This document shows positions 1 to 14,092 of a DNA stretch of 64,000 nucleotides, in pieces. The translations under genes were made by a program, and so were the position numbers. Within the stretch, counting starts at the first letter, position 1. The number at the start of each line of letters is the position of its first letter. Under the pieces are notes generated by a model. It searched no databases and was not told the origin of the DNA. It was given only the letters and a program-made list of their open reading frames with translations. Source of the DNA: Rhynochetos jubatus (Eukaryota > Chordata > Aves > Eurypygiformes > Rhynochetidae); the NCBI GenBank assembly GCA_027574665.1, contig CM050655.1:6882001-6946000 (forward strand), written 5' to 3'.

Positions 1-3000
1 TCAACAGGATTTTTTCCTTAGGGTCCTCAGGATTCACTTTGTGATTTTTTTTTTCTTCTCAAGTGAAAATGAGCACTTCTTTCCCTAGATAAAATAAGGC
101 TCGTCTAATGCTTCCCATTATAAACTCTTGTCTCTAGCTATTTATTTCCACAACTACATCCCACACCTGAATTTAATAGAAGCTTTTAAAAAAAAAGTTT
201 TATTCGGTCTGAAGTATAAAATTAAGAATTTTTTTTCCTTGTTAAAAATAATCTAACTGCTGTAATTATGTGACACTCAAATATCACTGTAATCTGGAAG
301 AAAAGCTTGAGACATGGCAGGCCAGACACTTGGGTTACTCAAATCTGAGAGACGCTTTGAACCAAGGAGCAAGCTTTTCGTTTTTAGAACTATGCTACCT
401 AAACTCCCTACAGATTCCATCTGCCATGCATATGCTGAAGGACCAACCTACAAGACCTGATGGGGAACGTTTCCTCACATCAGGAGACTCCCCAGCTTGA
501 GCACCACACGCAGCCTGAGAGGCTGTGACTGTCGGAGTGCTTAGTGCTGCTGCTGCAGGGGCCCAGGTGCAGGGAGAGGAGGCAGAGCCACCTGGATGCT
601 TCCTGCTGATGCAGAGACAAGCAGGCTCTGCTGCTCTGAAGATGAGCAGCAAATCAGAGCCACAGAGGTGTGGAAGAGGAACTTAGCCCTGGAAAACCTG
701 CTGCTGGCAATTGGATGGGGTCAGTGAAGTCCTGACACCTGCAGGAAAGAGCCAGCTTTGCTTCCTCGCTTTGGTCCTCATTCCCTCATCAACTACAGAA
801 GTTGTCACCTTGGCTTCAAAAATGTTCACAGTGGCAAAGCCATCATCAGGAGGATTACTTAATTGCTCCTTCTAGGAGTCTACTGCCAGAGGCAGCTTGG
901 CGGTTTGCAGCTCGGGTCAGCCCAAAGTGGAAGTGTGGCTCCAGTCTTGCATAGGCAAAACTAGGTCATCAGTTATTTTTCACGACATACCAGGGCTGAA
1001 CAGCATGGGAAATTAGAAACGCTGAAGGCGCAGCATTTGCAAATTGACAGGAGAATCATGTAGCAACATACCTCCACAGAAAAGCAGTTTCTATCTTTAG
1101 TAGTGGCTGGAAGGCCTTACCTTTAGGCTGCTTTGGTAACAATCACGGATTTCCACATAGCCACAGGAAACTCTGTCTAAAGCTCTCTAGGCACCGAAAG
1201 TCCTGGCTGAAGGCACAACGACAGGGGTAAGATCATTCTTTACGTCTCAGGCTGTGGTCCTAGCTTGAAATTGGATGGCCAGGTGAAAATAAAGATGAAA
1301 TTCTGGCTCAGCTAAAGCCGCTGCCTATTTTGGAATAAGTAAGAAAGAGATGGAACTCCAGCTCTAGTCCACTGACTATATTACACATCCAGCCACCTTT
1401 GCAGCAAGCGGAATGTCGTGAGATAAAGGGCATGGGTGCTTGCTTCACTGTCAGACACAAACGTCCCGTGCAAATATTTTCCCATATAAATGTTTTCTAG
1501 CCCTGGTAAACTTAAGAACAGTACCATCAACCTTTTAGACCCCCGTTTCCCCTGGATTTTACACCACAAATTTGGTATGCAGCATTTGAACGAAACCTTA
1601 TTTTGTTCTCACCTCCGAGGAAGCTCCTGATGTAGTTCCATTTAAGTTTCTCTGAAGTAGCTCCAACATGGAAGCAGAAAATGGTGCACACTGGAACAAG
1701 GCCCCAGAACAGCCCCTGCAGCTACACAATCACTTCCACAGGCACTTGTGACATTTTAAAGAAGTACCTCAGAAGAATAACATTTGCATGATTTAACACG
1801 TTTGTTAGGGAATCAGAAGAAAACAGAAAGATTTCATTCGCCTCTCATTCAAGTCAATTTTCTACACGTGGTGGGTGGCTAGTACTCCAGGAGGTAGGCT
1901 CTTTCAGACCAAGACAGAAGTGGACAACAGACCACTTGTGCCGTGAAGCTCTCAGTGGCAACTGGCCTTTCTCTCTGACTCAGCACTCTCTGCCCCTCAG
2001 TCTAAGACCTCCACCATCCCCTACTGCTTTGCACAGCAACTGCAGCTACTGCCTACCATGCCGTGTACAAAGCCAGGCTGTGCTCTGCACACTGCCACAC
2101 CGCTGTAACACACAAAAACGTAGAAAAGATTAGGAAACAGGAAAACGCCCACACATTCGTCTTTCAGTATCGGCAAAACTTCCTAAGAGGCTATGTCTTT
2201 TTCTTTCATGTATTATCCTTATTAGAAAACGGTTGCACGTCCTCTATGTAAGAGAAATTAACACCCATGTGAAATTATATTTATTAACTATACTGCTTGA
2301 TTTAATGAAACACTGAAATCAAAACGTGTTCTATGTCCAATTTAGGTTGAATACTCAGTTTTATGAACTTTGAATTTTCTGAATAAGAATTTGAAGAAAT
2401 GCAGAAGATAAGAAGATTGCCCTAATTTCAGACTAATATATACGGCAAAATGCTACATGAATAGAATATAAACAAAGTCAGGTCAATCTTAGATTAACTC
2501 AGTTTAAGGGAAGGAGGGGTAGTGGTGTTTTGAGTAGGAGTGAGCAAATGGAAACTAGCAGTTGGGAGGCCCAAAATTGAGATTGACAACTACACTCCCC
2601 AAGAATATGCAGCGTTCTGGTCCTCACATTCAAAGTAAATAAATTTAAGCATTAATGTGCAGTGGAAAACACAATAGGTGGGGAAGCGAAAGCCAGTGAT
2701 AGGAGTCTAGCTGCTGCGCATTACCGGTTTTACAAGCCTTACAAAGTTAAGGAAGGAAACTACTGCTGCCCATAGATACATTACAACAAGCATGAGGGAG
2801 GGAGAGCACTGCTGTCTCAGGACACTTTAAAGAGAAAAAGATTTTTTGGAATTTATTTTATTATATAAAGATGAGCAGCTATATGGTTTTTACACTCAAA
2901 GCTTCTTGTGAGAAGGAATACCTTAGCACATATGCCTATGAAGTAGCTCGTTCAACAGCAGCTGGCATTTTTATTTAGCTTATCCATGATGAATGTAATC

Positions 3001-5619
3001 CTTCTATTTTCAGTATATTTGAAGATAGATGATTAGTTAAACCAGTATTTGAAAAGCAAAGTCTTGATTAAATATAACATCTTAAAACTGTGCTGGCTTC
3101 CGGGTGACGCCTGAATGTTCACAGTCCTCTGAAGTTCTCTGTCCCTACACAGTGCCATATTTTTCACATTTTCCAGAAGACAGAAACATTTTGCCACTGA
3201 AATCTTATTGCTTCATTTGTGAGTTACAAAGATTTATAGCTTCCCTCAGCTGGTCTCAGAAGCATCACTAACACACGGGTATTGCTCTCAGAAACAACTG
3301 AGAAGCTGTAGATTAGAAAAACATTTGCAGTGACCACTTTTGGTTTTTTAGCCTTTCCTAAAAGCACTAAATCTGCCAGTAGAATTTCTCTGCATTTGTT
3401 TGCGATAAAATAAGGATCCTGTGTGTTAAATTAAAAACTGTTCAGCTCGGATATAGCAAAAAGGGTATATAATAATGATCCAACAAAACACTTCACTTGG
3501 GAGGGTTTGGCCCTTTCCTTCGTACCTGGCCGTTGAGACAAGGGGCTTCCTTTTCAGAACCAACTGATATTTGTGGGTTTCACGGAAATCATTAGGAACA
3601 CTGCACTTCAAAACATGAGTCACCCCTCTGCACTCTAAATAGCACTTCTAGCAACTTCTCTTAGTCCAAGATCAGGAAAACGCTGCTGCAGCTGCTATTC
3701 AGTACTGAAGAAGTCCAAGGTGACCAGGGGCTTTCTAACTGTGGAGTGCTGCCAGCGCTTCCTCAGCTCTGTCCCTGGGCGGTGCGTGGGGGCTGGGTTC
3801 CCTGCACCCCTCATCTTCCCAAGACCTTAGAAAATCAAATCTCCTCTGTACAAGGGAAGTTTCTTACCTGGCCGGTGCTGGACCACTCTGGAGATGAGAC
3901 TGGGACAGCCATACCAACTTCTCTCGCTAAACCTGGGTCACTGTGAATTAAAGACAAGAGAGAAGGGCCATAAATACATTATTTGAGAAGGCGAGCAGCT
4001 CTGTGGCCTTTGCCTTCCTAGCCTTGTGTAGCTGTCAAGCTGCTGCAGGGCAACATTCTGCATATAAATCAATGCCGCAGGGTGATTTTCCCAGAAAAAT
4101 TATGGCTCATGTCCAAATCTCAGTTACGTTCTCCCCAAGAGACAAGAGCCAAAGACAGTGTCTGGATATGGGGGAAAATAAAGGGAATAAAGTTTGGGAC
4201 CTAAATAGTACCTTCATTTAGATAGTGCCGCTGATTATAGGATTTGCAGGGTAAATTAACCTGCATGCAACCTCCACAACATCAGAGCTATGCTGCCAGC
4301 AATACCTGATAACACCCCCCCAGGGGAATCCCCCGGTAATGGAGTCACTGTTGTTTGCTTCAGGTAATGCTTCACGCAGTCAAAATTTGCTAGTTGCTCC
4401 GAGCAACTGCGCGCAGAGAGCCCACTTCTTTGTCCTAATTTGATGATGTGAATTTTTTAAGGAGGAAAAGGATTTTTTAACATTTTGTCATTATTTTTAT
4501 TGCCAATTTTCCTAATAAATTACAAAGATCAAGAACTATGCTGAAAACCAAATCGCACAAAGTAAGGGTGAGAAAAACAGGTTCAGTAAAATTTGATTTT
4601 CCTCATCATTGGCTCTTTCATATCTCAGTAATCCATTTTTGGGACAGATTCTATTCTCAGATGCAGCGTGGGCATCCCGGCATACCTAAGAAAAATCTGT
4701 TACTGTGCCTCATGCGTGATATTAGAATCTGGCCCTTCCAGTGTAGATGGAACATTTGCATCAAGTTCTTCTGACTTTCTGTAACAGCCATATTTTCTAA
4801 TATTTGCAACCGCGCACATTTTTGCCTGAATTGCCTTCATTCCACAGATGGCAATTATGAAAAGCCCTCACATATGGTAACCACCAAAATAAATTTGTCT
4901 AAGGCTATGAATGCACAAATTCACTGCAAAACTCTGGACACGGTTCCTGTTCTGAGAACCTGGGTCGTGCCTTAGTCCCTGCTCCTATAATGAAGCCGAC
5001 TGGCAGTGTCAGCAAGTCAGTCAGACCTAAGAGCTGTCACTACGATTTTACCCTGATTTATTTCTCAAGTTTGAGAGTGAATGAACTTTCTGACCATACC
5101 CAGGAGACCCTCTAGGCATACATTTAACTTTATATGAAGTATTAGCTCCAGGGAGATAAGTCACATCTCTAATTACTTGGACAATCAAGTGTATGTGAGT
5201 ACCTGAGGCATAATATGGTCTGGAGACGGTGGCCTTTCTGACCCACATATGTTATTTTTTATTAAATCCAGATAGAAAACATTCATTCCCTCTTAGTAAT
5301 TTTAAATTATCCATAATTCCTTAGTCACAGTGTTTTTCTAATGCAGCCCTCCAGTCTAATAACAGCTTGCTCACAGCTACAGAGTCTCTAGAAATATGGC
5401 ATGTCCTTTATTTTTTTCCATGCATTTAAGATCAATGCAACTTTCTGCATTACTGAATGGTCATACAATTTAGAAAAGTTAAATGCTAGATAAATGTAAT
5501 TATTATTTTGCCTCACTGTGATGTTCACAGCACTTTCGTTTTGATTTTTCACCTGCTATCGACTGAACTGTCACCCTACACTGACCTTTAGATTTACACT
5601 TATGCTTACATAATAGTTT
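1..5619. other. Unique noncoding DNA, no gene recognised
   Basis: I see no gene, RNA gene or recognisable transposon here. Open frames are under about 80 codons, lie on both strands and resemble nothing I know. The stretch from about 490 to 760 is richer in G and C than its surroundings and has repeated CTGCTG/CTGCAG words, but no open frame with protein-like content. Near 4,315-4,321 there is a C7 run followed closely by GGGG and CCCCC runs. The block from about 4,230 to 4,520, with a T- and A-run-rich right part, has the look of conserved noncoding DNA, but this cannot be tested from one genome. Confidence 0.6.
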
Positions 5620-6950
5620 TCAGTGCTTCAGCTCTAGCTCCACAACACTTATGATTTTCAGTATATACCCAGCTCCAGGTTTTGGGGTCGCAGTTGGTTT
5701 TTTTAATATAGCAATTACTTTACTTCTTTCTTTTGCTGCATTTTGTTCCAAAATTTCTCTGAGAGGCAAAATACAAATCATTCTTACAAGGGCATTAGTA
5801 TTCTGGTGTGCTTTCCTGACTAGCCTTTCAGGTCCGTCGGCTAACTGCATACTACTTATTTGAGAAAAACGCATAGAGAAAAGGCTGAGTCCCAAACCTG
5901 CACTGGTGTAAATCTGCACAGCTTACATGGAAGCTGTGACATTCTGCTGATCTCAATTCAATCAACAGTGTTATCCCTTCTATTTGCCTTCAGCACACAC
6001 CTATAGCTAAAGTCTTTTCTACTTTATCAGCAGACACTTTATTACTCCAAATAACCATCGGCAAATCACAACCTCCTTTTGTGTTTCTGGCTACTACCTT
6101 AATGACTCTTGACTTGAGGAACGCCTCATTTGCCTTCATCCGGCCACCGGAAAAGGCTCTCAATGCTGAGCTTTTCGTACCGTAGTATTGCTGTCCTACT
6201 AACTCAACTTCCCTTTGCACCTTCAAATCATTCCTAGCCCCACTTGAGGCTATCAGCCCCCCTTTCCCTACTGTTGTTCTCATCAAGTACAATAAAAGCC
6301 TTCAAATCTCTAACCCAGGTAATTTGTCTCAGTAACATCAGGAAACGGTATTCGGTCTAATTAACATCCCATGAAATCTTAGTGACTTCAGTAAGCTGCA
6401 CTGGATGTAAATCAACCCCCAGTGTAGCTCACAAGCAAGTTTCTCATTACATGCCAATATAGCTGGCTTCTTCCCATTAACTAAATGCTGAAACACTTTC
6501 CTTCTGAGAGTATAGATATTTTTGTGAAGAATATTGCTTAGATGTCCAGTTCTCCTAGCTCTTTTGCATTTTTTGTCTGAAAATACACCTCTCAGTTCTT
6601 TGCCCTGATACTGCAATTCACTGTTTCCCAGCACCCTCCTCACCAGCTTTCCCCTTATCTCTACAATAATTTTCACGCTATTGAAAGACTAAAAGCTTTG
6701 TTTTCCATCCTGCCTGCTCATGCTATTACACATCAAAGCTTTCTCAACAGCTGCTTTTATACACTGTACATCTAAACCACTTTGCTTGCATTACCCTCAT
6801 TAAGAAAACAATAATTAAGAGCAGTTTGTTTTCAAGTAAACAGAAAAATTCAACACTATAAAATTCAACTGAGAGAGTCATTGGGCTATATCCATCCATC
6901 TCACTTAGCTTCCTCCAAACAAAATCACCCACATACAGCGGATGTTCCAA
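5620..6950 (-). other. Run of minus-strand open frames, unrecognised
   Basis: Reading the minus strand from 6,950 down to 5,620, open frames of about 68, 112, 100 and 99 codons follow one another. The 112-codon (6,338-6,676) and 100-codon (5,990-6,292) frames are in the same phase and are separated only by a short stretch holding three TGA stops. The others are in different phases. The two in-phase frames are rich in Lys and Arg. I recognise no domain, signal peptide or catalytic motif in any of them. The start assigned to the 100-codon frame is a TTG codon; its first ATG is three codons further in. This could be a decayed coding sequence or a chance cluster. I give no function. Confidence 0.2.
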
Positions 6951-7225
6951 ACAGATAGGCCTGTTTTACACACCAGTCCCAAAATGTAATCGTGCAACGG
7001 CTGTGGTTTAAGAACGGACACGAGCTAACCATGAGAGAGTGCTCGGAGTCAGCATGGCATTCGCTGCATTAGTGAGGTTCTCCACGCATCCAGGCAGCTC
7101 GTATGCTCTGGGGAGAATTTAAATCAGGGGCTTTTGAAGACATGTCTATGCATGGTGGTAGCAGCCTACGGCTGTACAGAGGAAGAGGCGTTCTACAACG
7201 TCACTGTGAACAACATATTAAATCA

Positions 7226-7262
7226 GCCTGTAAGCACTCACGGATAGGGACCATATTTTACT
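7226..7262 (+). repeat. Possible MIR/L2-type tail relic
   Basis: The stretch has the order of words seen in the 3' tails of ancient L2 and MIR3 elements: a 'gtaagc' word, an 'acg' word, then 'agggacc' followed by T-rich sequence. Only about 37 bases can be aligned by eye and the rest of the tail, including the AATAAATA-type end, is missing. This is a weak, memory-based match that could be chance. Confidence 0.2.
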
Positions 7263-10200
7263 CTGGTCCTAAGGGAAAGGTGAGGAACAGCAGAGTTTTG
7301 ATTGGCCTAGACTGGGTGTGTAGTGCAAACAACATTGATAAATGTTGTTCTAACACTCTGCTTTAAATAACTGTCTTCAGAAAGAGTAAAGATCGCCTGT
7401 CTAGACAAAAACTCTAATTTTTCTGTCTGGGCAGAAAAACAATTCAAACAGCAGTGAAGATTACAAAATAAAAGAAGTGGGGAAAAGGAAAAAAGCAGAG
7501 AGTGGTAGAATATTTACTTTTTCCTGAGTCTGGAGAAAATTTTTAAAAATAAAGCTTCCTACACAGATTTGGAATGTTGGAAGTACAGAAAAATCAGATC
7601 CTGCTGTAACCATGAGACAACATCTACGTGTTCATCGTTACCTACATATGTGATCCAAAATCACACTGTCCACTAAAGTATCCAGCCTTCCTCCCATGAT
7701 CAAAAAAACCCCAAATTTTTTCAGGACAAGTTCTTTGTATTCTGGAAAACTACAAGTCAATTAACCCATTTACCTGAGAGAAACATTTTATTCAATATTC
7801 TGGTTTTTATTCATCTCTGTGGAATTGGAAGTGAGCTCACATCTATAGTTATTAACCTAGTGACTGATGAACAACAAGACCACATTTCTTTTCAGATGAC
7901 CTATAGCAATTGTTCTAGCAAAGCTGGCAGCGCTGCGCTGGCAGCTTCCTTTGCGGCACATTACCAGGGGTCTGACAGGTGTGATGCTCTCCACAGTTAT
8001 GCACGTCACAGGCACTTCTATTAGGATTCCTTATCAGGTTCTTATGGCTGCAATATCTTTTAAGAATGTACAAAATAAAGGCTTCTAAAATGGTCTGTCA
8101 CTGTACATTTATCAGCTAAAGTTGCCGGTATTGTGCATAGATGTGGCATAATCCTGATCCTTCCATAAGGATGTGGGCTGTGTACACAGCTTGCTGCTCA
8201 TTTCATCTAACAGCAAAATGAGTAGAGTATTACCCAGGAACATAGTTTAAATAAGGTCAGGAGGTCAGCTTTCTCCAGGATGCTGTAGTGAAATGGACTG
8301 TAAAAGGCTCCTGCCGTGTGTGAGAGAGGGAAGAAAGGATATAATAGCCATATTCAGTACAAGGTAGAACCAGAATTTTAAACACAGGCGGATGATTCGA
8401 TTTCTCCATTGCAATTCAGTATAACTGTAACTTAACATGTGAGGCAGAACAATTGCTGGAGTTTTTTCCTGTCCTGTAAAGAGTAAGTAGGTTTTTAAAA
8501 GTCTCACTCCAGAACACAGTAAGATGAAGATGTATCTATATAAATGCAGCAGTGTCCAAACTCTGAACAACTGAATAGTTCACCTGGCAAAGGCGGCGCC
8601 AGTTAAAGCCCTCGAATCACCAGCTCTCTATTCTGGAGTTGTGTGATGCCCTAATGGCAAAATAACTGTTTATCCCAGAGTAGGTGTCAGCCACCAACTG
8701 CTAGTGCAGTCCCATACTGTATCAGTAGTTAAGTATGAACAGGTGACTCTCCCACTCCCCTGCGTCTCCACAAGCACACAACCGTGTCACTGTCATTTTC
8801 CATTCAGATTTCAGTATCTGTGCACAAACCACCACAACAAAGAGTATATATACAATACCCAACGGTGTAGGACCCTGGGCGGTTGCTGGGATGTGGGAGA
8901 CAAGGACTAAGGGCATTCTTCTGCCTAATTCTAATGATGAATTTCAATTCTCTGCTTCCATGAAGGATGCCTTCATGCCAGCTAGCTCCCCTGTTCTAAA
9001 GGAGCGCAGGGAAAGTTCATCTGCATCCAACTCTGACATTGATCTTAAATTCCGTATCAGGTTTGTATCCTACAGACTCTTGAAGAATAACTAACTGATC
9101 CTGAAAAAAATAGTTCTAACAATATGGATGATACATTTTGTACTAAAAATACATTCCCAAACTACCTCAGATGATGTCTGAAGTTGAATAGGCTGATGGC
9201 ATGGAAAATGAACGGCAGTGTAGTACATGCAGAAGGCATTACTGTTAATGTCTTTTAAAGCAGCTCCTAGTCTATCAGCTAATCTCTTCTTTATTACAGT
9301 TAGGATACTTTTGTATACAGTGTAACAGAATTCCTCATAGCCCTTCCAAGACAGATCAGTGTTTGATATGCAGCAATACCTGGACAATTGCTTAAGCATT
9401 TGTCTTTTGGAAATTCTGCTACACAATTGGAGCATCTGTTTCCTTGTTGGGTGGGAGGGGCATGATGGCAGGCTTCCAGGTGAACAGAAAACATTTGCTC
9501 AAACCTTAGGTATTTGTTCCCTCTCCACTACAGACTAGGTGCTCTCCTGGCTTTCCCAAGGCTTCTCTGGCTGGCCGTGCTGGCAGGAGCCCAGCTGCTG
9601 TGACAGAACGTGGAGAAGGCAGAAATCATGGCAGTTAGATAGGGAGGAGTGCTTCAAAAGCACTTCCATGACATCTCCATCTGCCCAGGACACCTGCAAG
9701 ATGATTAGGAGGAGGAGGAGTTTTGGACTCCAGCTCTATCTTGGAGGCTATTGGATGTCCAACCAGGAAGATATGTACAAACAAAAAATCCACTCAACAC
9801 CTCGATAGCTGCACTTGCCTAGGCCACCTGGTCATGGCAAACCCTCTCTTTGTGAGAGATGGCTCGTTTTTCCAGCCCCAAAGTCGACAGATTAATACTC
9901 AGGAATGAAGCCACAGTTGACTGCTGTCGTGCAATTAGTACGAGAAGCAGCAGCCCATCTGCTCACTAACAGGGGCTATGGAAACACATCGCTTTTGCAT
10001 AACTCACTGCCTTCCAGTGAAATCAATAGCTCTGTCCTAATAGTCAGAGCACTGCAATCTGCTAGAGTGTTTGAGAAAGAAAAGAGTGTAAGTAATGGCA
10101 GCAAGCTCACCGCAGTATTTCCACAAAACTAAAATGTGCTCCATGGAGAAGGACAACCTTTCCACTTCCATTACAGACAGAAGCACCTCTGCTAGAGCAC

Positions 10201-11560
10201 CACCGTTCCAAACAGAGGTGGAGGAGCTTGAGTGAGGGAGGCAGCTGTTTATCCATGCTGTGCGGACTGCCAAGTGCCATCCAGCTTTCCATAGTTATAA
10301 TACTCACTAGATGCAAAACAGAAAAGAGTATAGTGATTTTATAACGAAAGCCTTCAAACTCCAGGTCTCGAGAGGAACCTGAACTGTGACCTGCTTCTCT
10401 TGTCAGCTCCTCAGCTGAATGCTCTGGTTATGACAATGGCTGCAGTACACGTACAATTCCGATTTTAATCTGAATACAGGAGTGTGGGGTTTTTTAGCTA
10501 CTGCTGGAATGTACTGATGTTATACTGATGACATGATCCTGTTGTCCTTGGTCAGACCGAAGTTCCATGCAGCACAGCACATTATCTCTGACAAGGACAG
10601 TTCAGGGGAAGAATATAAAACCACAGCAAGCCTATGCCACCTTTCATCTAACAAAGCCTTCAAGCTACCTGGGCCAGATGCTGTAACTTCATAATTTACA
10701 GCCTCTTCCAGGATTTTCTATCATGAATCTGCATTTATAATACTGTATTTAATCCAGGTAAATTTGTGGTAAATACATTTTTGAGCACCAAGTCACACAG
10801 TTTAATTATGGGACTGGGGAAAAAAAAAGACTGTTTCTTTTTGGTTTTAAATCCACTTCCAAGTGTTCCTCCCACTGGGAAAAACATTTACTAATCCTTC
10901 TCTATTCACTGTCTGTTGTCTACTACTTATTTTACAAACTCCCTATTTCATACCACTTCAGTTATCTCTCCTCCAAGATGAAGATGTCTGGTCTGCTTTG
11001 TCATTCCTTGTATGGAACAGCTGCAAAGATGCCAAGCTGGGCTCCTCAGCTATCTTTCTAAGAGGGGAGGAGTGGCAGTTTTTTACTACCACAAATAATG
11101 TCGTATTTATCCACTCTACTGTTGCCATTTCCTGAGACTATTTATGAATAGGTGATGAGATTTCCCTGGGACATACTAGTAGCTTCTCTGCTCAGAGAGG
11201 GTCCTCCCTCCTATTTATTCCTTTTTCTGGTTTTATGTCTTTTATCAGTCTACAAGTTACGTTTTCTTTTTATCCTTTGACTTTTTAGTTCTTCCAAAAG
11301 CTTTCAGTGAGAGACCTCTTTAGAACTCCTTGGAAATCCAAACAGAATTTTCTACCTTAAGGCATTTCTAACTATTTGTGCATTTAGTCACCAGATTTTC
11401 TCTTAGATAATTGCACATGAGACTTAACTATAAGCTAAAGGTCAAAACCACTGACCGTGGACTTCTTTTAGGGAAGGAAGAGGTACTATACCACATTTTC
11501 ATCAACTGTCACACTACAGTATCACGATACATCTACACGAGGCAGACAGAAATAGAAAAA

Positions 11561-11600
11561 AGAGAATATACAGTTACCTTAGAGAATATACAGTTACTTC
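11561..11600. repeat. Two-copy 20-bp tandem repeat
   Basis: Two adjacent 20-bp units both begin agagaatatacagttac and differ at two positions in their last three bases (18/20 identical). This is a local duplication, probably from replication slippage. It lies in AT-rich unique sequence, with no gene around it. Confidence 0.9.
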
Positions 11601-13682
11601 TATTGAAAAATAATCTGCAGTGCACCTTAATGATGTTAGGGATTACAAACCTTTTTTCAAGGAGGAGCATGATTAAGCTTCCTTAGCATGACATAGTTAC
11701 CTACAGTGTCAATTAAGACCTGGTGGGATGCTTCATCAGAGAATCATTTATTTCCTTGAATGCTCACAGAGAAATGCTCCCCCAAATAAGATCATTTTCC
11801 TTCATTCTTTTCCCTCCCTCCGAACAAACACCCTTTAAAACCTCCCACAACAGGAAAGACAACAGTGAAGAATTCAAATGGTAGGCATAGCTTCTGGGAA
11901 CTCTCCAAGCAATACCTCCTTTCCCAGGGAAGGAAAATTACACCATAATACAGAAAAATGAGAGAAAGAAATATCCTCAAGCTCTCTGGAAAAACAAGGC
12001 ATTTTCCACTTAAAAAGCAAGAAAGACAAACTGTGCACAGCCTTGGGAGAAAGCAAAAAAGTCTGCAGGAGGAAAATATATAAGACATGGCAGTCTGCCA
12101 GGGAATCAGGACTGGACAATAACATGAGATGGAAGTACTATCTGAAACACTCCCATGGCCAACATGAACCAGTTTCTAGGCACTGATAAGAGAGTTGGAG
12201 TATTAGCTCTGGCAACACTTCCTTGCTTTGTCATGCCAAGAATATAATGGAAAATGGAACACATTGATTGAGTGTCACATGACTTGCCATGAGATACAAA
12301 CTGTGTTACTTACAGAATCTTGAATGGATTCTCAGTAGCTCTGCTTTGTAACCAGCTACTGTTTTATTTTTAACCACTTTAGAACCCTAATGTGCAGATG
12401 GAATTGGATTTTATAGCCCTGCTTTGCATTATTTTGTGTTTCAGACACCGCTGTGCCATGGCACAATGTGTATCTAGGGAATTGGAAACAAACCGGTGAA
12501 AACCCCATGTAATAAAGTCCACATTTGGCTTTTAATTGTGTAAATGCTGAAAACACTCTGAATACACATCCTGCTCTACACAGGAATCCTACAGGGCAGG
12601 CAGATTTTATTGAGCTGGGCTGTAAATGAGCCCACAGTCAAGGCCCGGGGAAACCATGCAGGTCCTTATCCTGCTACCATGAGTGGTGTCCTCAGGTGTC
12701 CTTGGAATTACAGAACAGCACTTTCTTTGACAAAAACTGCAGTTGCTCTGACACTTGTTGCCAAGGTTGTGAAAGGCAGCAAGTAATTGTTTCTAAAATG
12801 CACGGAATCCCAAGAAGTGTGCTGGGTAACAGCACTACTTAAAGCCATGTGGCCTGTGCAGCTTCCTTGGCATTATCCGAGATGACCAAGTGCATTGGCA
12901 GATCCCAACACATTTTTGGTATTAAAACGCTGGGAAACCACTTCAATATCGATGCACTGATTATGAAAACATCTTTCTGGCATTTGTGTGCAATTAATGC
13001 TTGTACTTTAGCACAATCAGTTTTCCTCATTATATTCAGATTTGGTGGCTATGTGAATGACCAAACACGATTATGGAAGTGTTGGCAGACGTTCCCTGAA
13101 ACGGGTGTTTGTAAGGAAGCCCTCAACTGGAAATCTATCAGGAGTTCACGCACATTTTAAAAGCACATCTGTGTACAAGAAGCAATCACCAGCAACAGCG
13201 TTATCGCACAGGCGCGTTGGATGACGCAGCAGAGGTGCAGCCGGTGACCATTATGCTGGGTTAACGATATATGGTTCAGCTGCACACCACCACTGCCAGG
13301 CCTAGCTGTGTAGTTATGATGGGAACGGATGTCAGGTGACAAATATGAACTTAAGGCTAAATCATGACATTGTGTCCCAAGCAGCTGGATACCCAAAAGG
13401 GAGTCATTTGAATTCAGAAGCTGAAAGAGTAAAGATTTGTTATTGAAGAGTGTTTGCAACACAAAAACAAAGGCTTTCCTGGCACAGCCACAACAGAAAT
13501 CAGAGACATGTTTATCATCCAAGTGGTTTGTTGTAGAAATGAATTCCATAAATTTTCAAACAGCTGCACAGGACTCAGCTTCACAAATCTATTAAAGCAA
13601 ATAAGGCATGAATGTTGCCCGTCTAGTTGGACTTCTGTTTGCTGAATTGATTCATATTGCTGCATTTGACTTTTATTTTCAG

Positions 13683-13848
13683 GGAATTGTTCTTATTAAA
13701 CAGGTGGATTACAAATATTTCACTGTGAAAGGACAGAAGGCTCGGTTCAAGCTTTCTAATACATTTTCGCCAGCATTCATCTCCAACAATCAGCAACCTC
13801 CTTTAAACGACAATTCCAGCTCTACCTCAGCCCCTGCAGCATGGCAGG
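13683..13848 (+). other. Candidate exon, speculative
   Basis: A good-looking splice acceptor (pyrimidine-rich tract ending in ttttattttcag) closes at 13,682. The frame starting GGA ATT GTT at 13,683 stays open for about 55 codons, to a possible but weak GT donor at 13,849-13,850. The predicted peptide begins with a mixed hydrophobic and Lys-rich part (GIVLIKQVDYKYF) and ends in a Ser/Asn/Pro/Ala-rich low-complexity part. I recognise no domain. A second possible donor (cag|gtgg) lies at about 13,701. With no neighbouring exon identified, chance is the more likely explanation. Confidence 0.15.
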
Positions 13849-14092
13849 GTATCTCTTCCATTGCAACATGACAATTTTTGCTCATATGCCGCTGCAGACT
13901 GTGGCGACAGCTCCTTAATACTGAGGCCACACGTCATTAAGTGGCACGAGATAAATCTTGAGACCTGAGAAATTAGGGTTTCTGCTGTTATGGTCTGGGC
14001 TGTGCTCAACCTGAGACAGAACAGGGAACAGTGACTTGTAAGGCTGTGAACAACAGACAATAAAATAGGAAGAAAACAAACCCATTTTAAGC

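Larger units (their letters stand above)
6951..13156. other. Unique noncoding DNA, no gene recognised
   Basis: No gene is supported. The longest open frames (for example about 114 codons on the minus strand, 9,091-9,435, and 101 codons, 8,265-8,570) have unstructured, Cys- and Ser-rich content typical of chance frames. A short purine run of GGA repeats lies at about 9,706-9,720. A faint retroposon-tail-like stretch near 7,226 and a 20-bp duplication at 11,561 are listed separately. Confidence 0.6.
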
